Shown: one piece after another, positions 25,824-33,653 of the stretch
Numbering within the stretch: position 1 is the first letter of the stretch
Layout: each line of letters starts with the position of its first letter
NCBI GenBank assembly: GCA_029245245.1
Contig: JAQWPT010000011.1
Coordinates: 1-64,000 of the forward strand
Length of the DNA stretch: 64,000 bases
Origin: Phycisphaerales bacterium
GTDB taxonomy: Bacteria > Planctomycetota > Phycisphaerae > Phycisphaerales > SM1A02
Reading direction: 5' to 3'
The notes under the pieces: generated by a model
The model's database searches: none
What the model saw: only the letters and a program-made list of their open reading frames with translations
What the model was told of the DNA's origin: nothing
Translations under genes and position numbers: made by a program

Positions 25824-26882
25824 ATGACAGACCTTCCCTTGCAAGATGACGCCAGACTTTTCACCCGCTACGGGGCCCGTGGTTGGTGGATTCCTGTCCT
25901 GCTGACGATCGCACTCGTCTTCAACGTCCTTGCCCTGACCATACCGTTCCTGGAACTCTCGATGCTCCTGGAGCCGGTGATGATCTACGACCTTCCCCGG
26001 TCGGTCTGGCTGATGTGGCAGCAGGGGCTGTACCTGATCTCGATCCTGATCCTCGGATTCTCGATCATCTTCCCGCTCCTGAAGATTGCGGGCATGTTTA
26101 CGGCCTGGTTCATCCCGCGATCGTTTCGCAAGCAGGAGCGGATTCTTGGCCTGGTGAAGAACCTTGGCAAGTGGTCGTTCATGGACATCCTCGTGGTGTC
26201 CCTGCTGCTGGCCATGACCAATGACCAGTGGGCGATCAGCGCAACACCCCGCATCGGGGTGTATTTCTTCATCCTGTCCATCATCATCAGCATGACGACC
26301 TCCGAGATCCTGCACATGATGATGCTGCGATTGAGCGTGCGACTGGGCCACGAGTCGCCCCCCAAGGATCCGAACATGCTCGGTTGTCCGCTCGTGTCCT
26401 TCCGCTGGCGTGGTTGGTTCATCGGGGTCATGCTGGTTCTTGCGATGCTGACCTACATCGCCGCCGTCGGCTTCCCGTTCCTCCGGATCCGCCAGGCGAT
26501 GCTCTCCGATCTCTCCTACAACATCCTCGAGGTGATCCAGGCCGTGCGATCCCAGCACCAGCCGATCATCGCCATCGTGCTCCTGCTGTGCCTGGTGATC
26601 TTTCCCGGCATCCGGATCATCGGTTCCATCGTCCTCTGGTTCGGCCTCTTCAAGGAGCGAACCCGCAGGCGGCTGTATCGCTGGGTCGGGCGGATTGCAC
26701 GCTGCTCGATGCTGGACGTGCTCGGCCTGGCCCTGTTCCTGGTGATGACCGAGGGGCAGCGGATGATCAAGACCGAGTTGCTGGTCGGCCTGTACTTCGT
26801 GATCTGCTCGATCCTGCTCGCGGTGGTCCTGCCGCTGCTGGCCAGTCGACTGGATCCCTCCAACCGGTGCCTGGCCACCTGA
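25824..26882 (+). CDS. PqiA-family membrane protein
   Basis: The 352-residue inner-membrane protein carries two PqiA-like repeats of about four membrane segments each. Each has the family motif after segment four: K-W-S-F-M-D-I-L-V-V-S near residue 117 and R-C-S-M-L-D-V-L-G-L-A near 295. PqiA/YebS/LetA proteins work with MCE-domain proteins in lipid transport between membranes. Unlike E. coli PqiA, no Cys-x-x-Cys zinc ribbons precede the repeats, and no MCE gene is adjacent. The ATG at 25824 begins a plausible cytoplasmic N-terminus (M-T-D-L-P-L-Q-D-D); an in-frame TTG lies at 25785. Confidence 0.85.
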   Translation: MTDLPLQDDARLFTRYGARGWWIPVLLTIALVFNVLALTIPFLELSMLLEPVMIYDLPRSVWLMWQQGLYLISILILGFSIIFPLLKIAGMFTAWFIPRSFRKQERILGLVKNLGKWSFMDILVVSLLLAMTNDQWAISATPRIGVYFFILSIIISMTTSEILHMMMLRLSVRLGHESPPKDPNMLGCPLVSFRWRGWFIGVMLVLAMLTYIAAVGFPFLRIRQAMLSDLSYNILEVIQAVRSQHQPIIAIVLLLCLVIFPGIRIIGSIVLWFGLFKERTRRRLYRWVGRIARCSMLDVLGLALFLVMTEGQRMIKTELLVGLYFVICSILLAVVLPLLASRLDPSNRCLAT

Positions 26883-26891
26883 CGAGCAGGC

Positions 26892-29465
26892 TCACTGCCC
26901 CAGTGGTCGCCACTGGAGGGCTTCGATCTCCAGGCGGGCTTCCGGATTCGTGGTCGTGAGTGCCAGGACCTCCGTCGATGGTTCGACGGCATGGGGGCCA
27001 GCCCATTCGTTGATGAGTACCCCATTGACGAAGACCTGCACGCTCGACTCATCTCCTCGTCGTCGACGGTCGATCCTCAGTGAGAACGGCAGTTCGGGTG
27101 CGAGCAGTTCGGTGTAGATCTCGTTGCCGTTGATGCTGCCGGTCCGAGGATTCCAGGCGACCGAGTTGTTGAGGGCTATCGAGGTGTCGCCCAGCGTCAG
27201 GACTGCCCGCCCGCCCTCGTTGATGCGAATGCGTGCGCGGATGGATACGTCGTCGGGGAGCGGGCCACAGAGTACGAGCGTGCCCTCCTCCGGGCCATGC
27301 AGGACGTTGTCGGCATGGTCAAGACTGAATGCATCGCCACCGTCAGGCATCTTCCAGTCCATTGGCTCGACGAGAGTCCATCCGTCATTGCCCGACCATT
27401 CGGTGTCCAGTGGTTTGATCCGGATGTCGGCGATGCCGATCGGTCCCTGGCTGCCGATGATTGCCAGCGGGCTTCGCCTCGCCTCGACCGGACCCAGTGG
27501 GACGTCCAGGTGCAGGACGGTGCCGTCGATCGAGATGGATTCGGCCACGGCCTCTTCCACCATGATTCCCTCGGCGTTGAATCGCGGTGCCCGGATGGTG
27601 GCGTGCAGTTCATGCCACATGCCCGCGCCCTGGTAAGCGTTGGTCGCTGGTTCGATGCGGGTGCCGTCGGCGAGCAGCAGGATGCCGCTGGTGGCGGGAT
27701 ACCCCGGCAGGTGGGCGTTGTCGCCGAGTTCGATGATCGGCCCATCGAGCAGGCGGATGCCTGAAGTGGATCGCTCGGGCAGCATGAACTTCAACTGCAT
27801 CTGCATGTCACCGAAGGTGCCTCGACTGACGAAGTCCGTGGGCAGTGATCCGGAGTTCACGATCGCAGAGTTGCCCTCGCGTGTCGAGAACATGGTTCGA
27901 TCCGCTCCGTCGAGTTCAGCTTCACCGAGTGTCCAGCCATCGGAGTTCCACTGCTCGAACACGCTGCCCCAGGTCAGTCGCAGCCAGTCAGCTTCGCGAT
28001 CATCACGATCTGCTGGCGGTTCGACCCGCATGGCCACCGTCTTCGTGGGCGGACCAGCTCCCGGCACCCGGTTGATGGTGTAACTCAGTTCATCGTGCAG
28101 CAGGGGAGTGCCGTCACTGGCTGCAATGTCATCGAGTCGCATCCGGATGCACCACCCCGCCTCGATGGGGGCTTTCACGTGCAGGGTTCGGCGATCGTCC
28201 GACATCGATGTCGACGTCACGGGCATGGCATGCACGTGCTGCTCGGGTGAACCGTAGTCCCACCACCAGTTGTAGTCGTAGGCGGTCATGGTGACATCAT
28301 CGGGCTCGACATCGCCGGCAAGCGGTTTCGTGAACTCCAGGTCGAAGCCGTCGGGCTGGATCGAGACCCGATCGATCTCCATCGGTTCGATGTCGTTGTA
28401 GCGGACCCGGGCCAGGCCATGGCCGGGGGGGTAGCCTCCCCAGCCTCGATTGGTGAAGCCGACGATCAGCGAGCCATCGGGCGCGAAGACGACACGGCAG
28501 GCCGAGCCCAGTCGCTGCATGAACTTGAAGCAGGCTCCCTGGGTGACGCCGTCGACTTCCTCCAACTGGGCCCGCAGGAGCATGCCGTTGGTCAACTCGG
28601 CAACCAGCAGCTGGTCCTGGAACGGGCCGAAGGCGCCGTTGGTGGTGTCCGGTACCAGGTTGCCTGCGGAACGGGACCATGCGTAGGGCATCCAGATCGC
28701 AGGGGGGTCCGGTTCCATGTTCGGGGGAATCGTGGTGCTCGGTGATTCATTCGAGTCGTACGAGTCCGTCCACTGCAGCGAGGCGGGATGCCCGTAGAAC
28801 CCACCGTCGCGAACATGCACGATCGGGCAGGCGGCCATCCAGTCACCCTGGTTGTCCGTGGACAGCAGCCTCCCCTCGCTGTCGATTCCAAGACCGCAGG
28901 GGCTTCGCAGGCCCGAGGCGACGGGCGTGATCGTTCCATCGGGGGCAATGCGCAGCACCCACCCCCGCCAGGGAGCCTGGGATCGTCCGTGCCACCACTC
29001 GGGGTTCCAGAAGCCGACGTTGAGCGAGACGTAGACGTTGCCGGCTTCATCCTGTGGCAGCCCGAAGGCGAACTCGTGGTAGTTGCCGGTCATCCCCCAG
29101 TCCTGGGTGATGGTGTCGATCGTCTCGAAGTCGCCATCGTGGTCGAGGTCGCGCAGTCGGGAGAGTTCGCCTCGCTGTACGAGCAGAACATCCTCACCGA
29201 CCACCTTCAAGCCGAGTCCCTCGTGAAGTCCTTCGGCGGCAAGGTGAAAGACCGCGTCGCTCGGATCGTCGGCCAGCGCATGCTCGATCGTCCAGACCTG
29301 CCCTCGTCGTGTGCTGACGACCAGACGCCCGTCGGGCAGAAAGTCCATTCCCCCGACCTCGAGGATCTCGCCGTCGGGGCTCGTGAAGTGTTCCAGTGTC
29401 CAGTAGTCGGACTCGACCACGGGACCATTGGCGGCCAGCAGCATTGCCAGGAGAAACACGCTCAC
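26892..29465 (-). CDS. secreted beta-propeller with two DUF1080-like domains
   Basis: The 857-residue protein has a short signal peptide (about 1-14) and an N-terminal six-blade-type propeller (about 20-345). The propeller resembles PQQ-type sugar or sorbosone dehydrogenases, with G-M-D-F-L-P-D-G-R-L-V-V-S near residue 38 and S-G-L-R-S-P-C-G-L-G near 185. A short beta domain (about 355-460) and two concanavalin-like DUF1080 domains (about 500-705 and 705-857) follow; such domains occur in planctomycete carbohydrate enzymes. The GTG start overlaps the stop of the cytochrome c gene (GTGA), so the two are co-translated. Electron transfer from a sugar or alcohol to the cytochrome is a reasonable inference. 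Confidence 0.82.
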   Translation of the reverse strand: MSVFLLAMLLAANGPVVESDYWTLEHFTSPDGEILEVGGMDFLPDGRLVVSTRRGQVWTIEHALADDPSDAVFHLAAEGLHEGLGLKVVGEDVLLVQRGELSRLRDLDHDGDFETIDTITQDWGMTGNYHEFAFGLPQDEAGNVYVSLNVGFWNPEWWHGRSQAPWRGWVLRIAPDGTITPVASGLRSPCGLGIDSEGRLLSTDNQGDWMAACPIVHVRDGGFYGHPASLQWTDSYDSNESPSTTIPPNMEPDPPAIWMPYAWSRSAGNLVPDTTNGAFGPFQDQLLVAELTNGMLLRAQLEEVDGVTQGACFKFMQRLGSACRVVFAPDGSLIVGFTNRGWGGYPPGHGLARVRYNDIEPMEIDRVSIQPDGFDLEFTKPLAGDVEPDDVTMTAYDYNWWWDYGSPEQHVHAMPVTSTSMSDDRRTLHVKAPIEAGWCIRMRLDDIAASDGTPLLHDELSYTINRVPGAGPPTKTVAMRVEPPADRDDREADWLRLTWGSVFEQWNSDGWTLGEAELDGADRTMFSTREGNSAIVNSGSLPTDFVSRGTFGDMQMQLKFMLPERSTSGIRLLDGPIIELGDNAHLPGYPATSGILLLADGTRIEPATNAYQGAGMWHELHATIRAPRFNAEGIMVEEAVAESISIDGTVLHLDVPLGPVEARRSPLAIIGSQGPIGIADIRIKPLDTEWSGNDGWTLVEPMDWKMPDGGDAFSLDHADNVLHGPEEGTLVLCGPLPDDVSIRARIRINEGGRAVLTLGDTSIALNNSVAWNPRTGSINGNEIYTELLAPELPFSLRIDRRRRGDESSVQVFVNGVLINEWAGPHAVEPSTEVLALTTTNPEARLEIEALQWRPLGQ

Positions 29466-30667
29466 TGCGTACCTCCCTGCAGGGCGGCGTGCACGGTGTC
29501 GTCCCAGGTGGGCCGGATGAGAGTGGTCAGTACCAGGGTGGCCTCGCCATTCTCGGGAAGGGTCACGAGGATGTCACGTCCCTCGATGTCATTGATGGCA
29601 ATCGGGCCGGCGACTGCCTGCAGGAGAAACTGTCCGTCGCTGCGCTGCCGGATGAACCAGGTCTGCCGCATTCCCGTCGCATCGACATGCTGGACCATGT
29701 TGACCAGCGACAGGTGTGCACCGGGCAGTTGAAGGTGGGGATCGGGGCAGTCTCCGGTCCGCAGCAGTTCCAGGTGCCGGCGGTACCCGGAACCGACGGG
29801 AAGACTCATTGCTTCGCCCCATTCGGAGGCCTCGATGGTTCCGTCGGTTCCCGGCGCGCCGACCTGGAATCGTACGAGGGCATGGTCGTCGAGTGCCGTT
29901 GTTCCCTGCAGTCGCATCGTGGTGCCCGGGCCGAGATCAAGCAGCGGAGTCCCTCGCCCATCGTCGACAAGGTCGATGACCTGGCCCAGGGGTTTCAGGG
30001 TGGAGCCGCCTCGGCCGGTCCAGTCGGTTCGTTCGACGAAGTCGCCTTGTCGAACTGCGAGCAGCCGGACATCATCCGCCGCGTACTCGAACGTCAGGCC
30101 GTCGATCGAGCCAAGCAGGATTCCGCGTGGGTGCTCGGGGTACCCCTCGGCCAGCGAAGGAAGATGTCCCCGGACGATTCGAGGCACGTCGGAGACGACC
30201 ATGATCGTGTCGGATGCGTTCACCTCGATCGTGTCGGGGCCGAGTGAACGGACGTACTCGGCGAGTTTCCTGCGATCGGTCGGCGAAAGTGATTTCGCGT
30301 ACCCGGGCATCGGCGTTCCGCCGATTCCGTTCGAGATCGTCCGGTACAGGGCCTCGGGGGTGTTGCCGAAGGAAAATCCGCCATCAAGGAAACTTCGTGC
30401 GGGCCGATCAAGTTGCCGTGTGCCCTGGCCATCGCCGGATTCACCATGGCATTGTGCGCAGTAGACGAGGTAGAGGGTGCGTGGTGAGGTGGGGATGCTG
30501 GCCGCGGTTGCTACCGGTCGAGTCCGCGGGGCGAGGCTGCGGGTGGTTGCCGCGATCCGGTCGCCAGTGAGTTGGTGTGCCGCCCACCACGGCCCCAGCA
30601 ACAGGATCACGATGCCCAGTGGTGCGAGCAGGAATACAGCGATGAATGGCATGGTGGGGCGGGGCAT
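29462..30667 (-). CDS. membrane-anchored mono-haem cytochrome c protein
   Basis: The 401-residue protein begins with a membrane segment (about 6-25) that acts as anchor or uncleaved signal. It has one haem site C-A-Q-C-H (about residue 70), and the axial Met is probably in T-P-M-P-G-Y near 120. The remaining C-terminal 240 residues are beta-rich and not recognised. It may accept electrons from the co-translated propeller protein, since the two genes overlap by four bases. The ATG at 30667 gives M-P-R-P-T-M-P-F-I-A; an internal ATG at 30652 is also possible. No clear ribosome site is visible. Confidence 0.85.
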   Translation of the reverse strand: MPRPTMPFIAVFLLAPLGIVILLLGPWWAAHQLTGDRIAATTRSLAPRTRPVATAASIPTSPRTLYLVYCAQCHGESGDGQGTRQLDRPARSFLDGGFSFGNTPEALYRTISNGIGGTPMPGYAKSLSPTDRRKLAEYVRSLGPDTIEVNASDTIMVVSDVPRIVRGHLPSLAEGYPEHPRGILLGSIDGLTFEYAADDVRLLAVRQGDFVERTDWTGRGGSTLKPLGQVIDLVDDGRGTPLLDLGPGTTMRLQGTTALDDHALVRFQVGAPGTDGTIEASEWGEAMSLPVGSGYRRHLELLRTGDCPDPHLQLPGAHLSLVNMVQHVDATGMRQTWFIRQRSDGQFLLQAVAGPIAINDIEGRDILVTLPENGEATLVLTTLIRPTWDDTVHAALQGGTQ

Positions 30668-30832
30668 GGGTGGGCCAGACAGTCTACGGTCCACCGGAGG
30701 CCCCCGCCCATGGCGGAGAAACAGCGGCTTTGCGTGTTCAGCAGGTGAATTTTCCACCAGAGACGGTGTTGGAAGAGTGATTTCCATTGACTCGACACTC
30801 GAATGATGATCGAATCGAGGGATCGTGTAGGA

Positions 30833-30842
30833 GGGGGGGGGG
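30833..30842. repeat. run of ten G residues
   Basis: Ten consecutive G bases occur 66 bases upstream of the S1-type protease start. Runs this long are prone to slippage and can change promoter spacing between cells, and they are also a common site of sequencing error. Confidence 0.85.
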
Positions 30843-30859
30843 AGAGATCGCGCAAGCGG

Positions 30860-30903
30860 GACTCCTGAATACCTCCTGTGTTCGTTATCAGGAAAGAGGA
30901 GTC
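30860..30903 (+). promoter_or_regulatory. hairpin that buries the protease ribosome site
   Basis: GACTCCT (30860-30866) pairs with AGGAGTC (30897-30903), which contains the AGGAG ribosome site of the protease at 30909. An inner stem CCTG (30875-30878) with CAGG (30889-30892) extends it. The structure would mask the ribosome site and could act as an on/off switch or thermosensor; this is inferred from base pairing only. Confidence 0.5.
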
Positions 30904-30908
30904 TAGTC

Positions 30909-33458
30909 GTGTTGAATCATCGATCGATCGCATGCGGTGCCGCCCTCGGGCTCACCAGCATTCTTGCCGTGGCCGGTTCCACCCTTGGCGCACCTGCAGA
31001 TGCAGGACTCATGCACAAGGGACTCGTGGGTGAAACCCTGGACTGGCCAACGGGTGAACTGGACTTCCTTGGAATCAACAGTGGCTCCTTGGCGAACCTG
31101 ACCAAGGGCCATGTTGCGGTCTACGACAAGACCATCAGCGTTCCAGTCGCCGGTTGGATCCGCCTCTACTTCGGCGAGGTCAACCTCGAAAAGGGCAGCG
31201 TCCTTCGGGTCACCTCTCTCTTTGACGATGAGGTGCAGGTCCTTGATGCAGGCACCCTCGATCGCTGGGACAACACGACGGCCTACTTCAACGGCAGTGC
31301 CGTTCGTGTCGAGTTGATCGCTGCTCCCGGAAGCCGGGACAACTCGCTCGAGATCGAGTACGTGGCCTTCCAGGACGTGGCAACCATCGAGCGTGGTGAC
31401 GGATGCGGAATCTGCGGAGCAGATGATCGCCAGCCCACCAGCAGCGACCTGTTCGCACGGCTCTACCCATATGGATGCTCGGCAACGCTGTACAACGAGG
31501 AAAGCTGCCTCGTGACGGCAGGTCACTGCCTGTCCGGACAGACCGTTGTCCAGTTCCGGGTTCCCAACTCGAACTCGAACTGCTACACGAACAACCCCGG
31601 GGTCGCGGACCAGTTCCCGATCACCGCCAGTGACGGGGTCGACGGTGGCGTTGGTGTCGACTTCGGCGCAATCCAGGTGGGAGCCAACAGCTCCGGCCAG
31701 TTGCCCTATGACCGCTACGGCGTCTACATGGAGCCTGCAACTTCCATCCCTGGTTCCGGCAGTGCCTCGGTGTCCGGATACGGCGTGGATGACGAGTGCG
31801 TCTACTCGCAGACGCTCCAGACCCATACCGGTTCGATCTCCGGTGTCGGCGGAACGACCCTCTACTACGACATCGATGGAACCTACGGCAACTCCGGATC
31901 ATCGATCGTCGCCAACAACCAGATCATCGGTGTCATGACCCACTGCAGCTACAGTTGTGAGAACTACGGCACGACGATCACCAGCAGCGCCTTCCAGGCT
32001 GCGATGGCCAGCGCCTGTGCAGGTGGCGGCGGAGGTGGTGGCGAATGTCCGACGGGTGAGATCGAAGACTGCTTCGGCAACTGCTGCCCGGAATCCTGGG
32101 TCGCCGACGGCTACTGCGATGATGGCACCTACGAGCACAACGGCGTGGCGATCTACCTCAACTGCGACGAGTTCAACTGCGACGGCGGCGACTGCGACCC
32201 CAGCCAGTGTGACGGTGGCGGTGGTGGTGGCGGCCCTGGAGCGTGCTGTCAGGCCGATGACACATGCAGCGACGGCTGGAGTTCAGACGACTGCTCTGCC
32301 TTCGGCGGCACCTACCAGGGTGACGACACCAGCTGCAGCAGCGTCGAGTGCGGTGGCGGTGGCGGTGGTCCCTGCGATGCCGGCTGGTCAGCCGACTGCG
32401 TGGGAACCTGCTTCCCGGACGAGGTCTTCGATGCATGGATTGGCGACGGCTTCTGCGATGACGGCTCGTACATCCCCTACGACTACGGGTGCACCGAGTG
32501 TCCCCCTGGCGTCGGCATGTACCTCAACTGCGACGAGTTCGACTGCGACAGCGGCGACTGCGACCCCAGCCAGTGTGAGGGTGGCGGTGGTGGCGGCACC
32601 GGAGCGTGCTGTCAGGCCGATGACACATGCAGCGACGGCTGGAGTTCGGACGACTGCTCTGCCTTCGGCGGCACCTACCAGGGTGACGACACCAGCTGCA
32701 GCAGCGTCGAGTGCGGTGGCGGTGGCGGTGGCGATGGCGATGCCTGTGGCGATGCCGTGGTGGCTTTGGTTGGAGGCAACGCCTTCAGCACGTCAGGCAA
32801 CAGTGACAGTGGCTTCGGTTCACCGGATGACAGCCAGTGTGCCGACACCTTCCTCGACTGGGGTGCAAGCCCCGATGCCTGGTTCGTCTGGACAGCTCCC
32901 GGTGACGGTACGGCTTCGTTCAATACCTGCGACACGTCTTCCTACGACACATCGCTGGTCCTCTACGAAGGCGATGCCTGTGAGTCCCTGGTCCAGATCG
33001 CCTGCAACGGCGACGCTGCCGATGACACGGGCTGCCAAGCGTACCACTCGAGAATCGAAGGCATTGCCGTCCTCGAGGGCGATGTGTATCACATCCGCCT
33101 TGGTGGATGGGGAGGCGAATCCGGTTCGGGAACCCTCACGATCGAGGGTGACTTCACCGAGCCGCAGACCGGTGCCTGCTGCCTCGACAACGATTGCCAG
33201 CCCGGGTACTCGGAGGCTGACTGCGACTATCTCAAGGGCGAGTTCCAGGGCATCGGTACTTCCTGTAATGAGGACACCTGCGCGTCGCCATGTGACGGCG
33301 ATGCCAACGGCGACGATTTGGTCAATGTGACCGATCTGCTGGGCGTCATCGGCGAATGGCAGTGCAGCAGTGGCTGTTCATTCGATGTCAATGGTGACGG
33401 GGTGGTCAATGTGACCGACCTGCTGGCAGTGATTGGAAATTGGGGGCCCTGCTCCTGA
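30909..33458 (+). CDS. secreted trypsin-like serine protease with Cys-rich modules and dockerin-like tail
   Basis: The 849-residue protein has a signal peptide (about 1-27), a beta-rich prodomain (about 30-155) and an S1-type protease domain. His206 lies in T-A-G-H-C, Asp251 in V-D-F-G-A and Ser329 in G-N-S-G-S-S. Poly-Gly linkers separate two kinds of Cys-rich module, each present twice. One resembles Lin-12/Notch repeats (G-Y-C-D-D-G, N-C-D-G-G-D-C); the other starts A-C-C-Q-A-D-D-T-C. A CUB- or PPC-like beta domain follows (about 615-735), then the duplicated Ca-binding tail ending W-G-P-C-S. AGGAG lies seven bases before the GTG start. The two following genes share its tail and direction, so they may be substrates or partners. 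Confidence 0.88.
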   Translation: MLNHRSIACGAALGLTSILAVAGSTLGAPADAGLMHKGLVGETLDWPTGELDFLGINSGSLANLTKGHVAVYDKTISVPVAGWIRLYFGEVNLEKGSVLRVTSLFDDEVQVLDAGTLDRWDNTTAYFNGSAVRVELIAAPGSRDNSLEIEYVAFQDVATIERGDGCGICGADDRQPTSSDLFARLYPYGCSATLYNEESCLVTAGHCLSGQTVVQFRVPNSNSNCYTNNPGVADQFPITASDGVDGGVGVDFGAIQVGANSSGQLPYDRYGVYMEPATSIPGSGSASVSGYGVDDECVYSQTLQTHTGSISGVGGTTLYYDIDGTYGNSGSSIVANNQIIGVMTHCSYSCENYGTTITSSAFQAAMASACAGGGGGGGECPTGEIEDCFGNCCPESWVADGYCDDGTYEHNGVAIYLNCDEFNCDGGDCDPSQCDGGGGGGGPGACCQADDTCSDGWSSDDCSAFGGTYQGDDTSCSSVECGGGGGGPCDAGWSADCVGTCFPDEVFDAWIGDGFCDDGSYIPYDYGCTECPPGVGMYLNCDEFDCDSGDCDPSQCEGGGGGGTGACCQADDTCSDGWSSDDCSAFGGTYQGDDTSCSSVECGGGGGGDGDACGDAVVALVGGNAFSTSGNSDSGFGSPDDSQCADTFLDWGASPDAWFVWTAPGDGTASFNTCDTSSYDTSLVLYEGDACESLVQIACNGDAADDTGCQAYHSRIEGIAVLEGDVYHIRLGGWGGESGSGTLTIEGDFTEPQTGACCLDNDCQPGYSEADCDYLKGEFQGIGTSCNEDTCASPCDGDANGDDLVNVTDLLGVIGEWQCSSGCSFDVNGDGVVNVTDLLAVIGNWGPCS
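32154..32731 (+). repeat. intragenic tandem duplication, period about 363 bp
   Basis: Bases 32238-32368 and 32601-32731 (131 bases) are identical except for one change, A versus G. The preceding stretch beginning at 32154 is repeated from 32520 with a few changes. The unit covers a Notch-repeat-like module plus an A-C-C-Q module. Near identity at synonymous sites shows that the duplication is recent or maintained by gene conversion. Confidence 0.93.
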
Positions 33459-33484
33459 GTCCGGAAACCTTCGTTCTGAGCCCT

Positions 33485-33509
33485 CCTTCCCGTCTCCCCG
33501 ACGGGAAGG
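33485..33509 (+). terminator. perfect hairpin after the serine protease
   Basis: CCTTCCCGTC (33485-33494) and GACGGGAAGG (33500-33509) form a perfect ten-pair stem with loop TCCCC. G residues rather than T residues follow, so this may be a stabilising 3' hairpin or a partial terminator. Confidence 0.5.
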
Positions 33510-33620
33510 GGGCAGACGAGGGATCTGATGCGGCCAAATTTCTGGATGTCCGTAGTCGCACTACCGTTGGTGCAGTAGGATAAATCTGCTGGTGCCAACC
33601 AGCCACGGAATTGTGCAGCC

Positions 33621-33635
33621 TGCCTGATTCAGGCA
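33621..33635 (+). promoter_or_regulatory. palindrome just before a ribosome site
   Basis: TGCCTG and CAGGCA surround ATT as a perfect palindrome, ending a few bases before the A/G-rich ribosome site of the gene at 33654. It may be an operator or leader hairpin. Confidence 0.3.
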
Positions 33636-33653
33636 CCTCAAGGAAGGAAGAGC

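Noticed and set aside
31957-33330. 457-codon Thr/Ala-rich frame overlapping the serine protease
   Set aside because: It is a frame-shifted reading of the Cys/Gly-rich repeats; the protease frame shows the triad and signal peptide.
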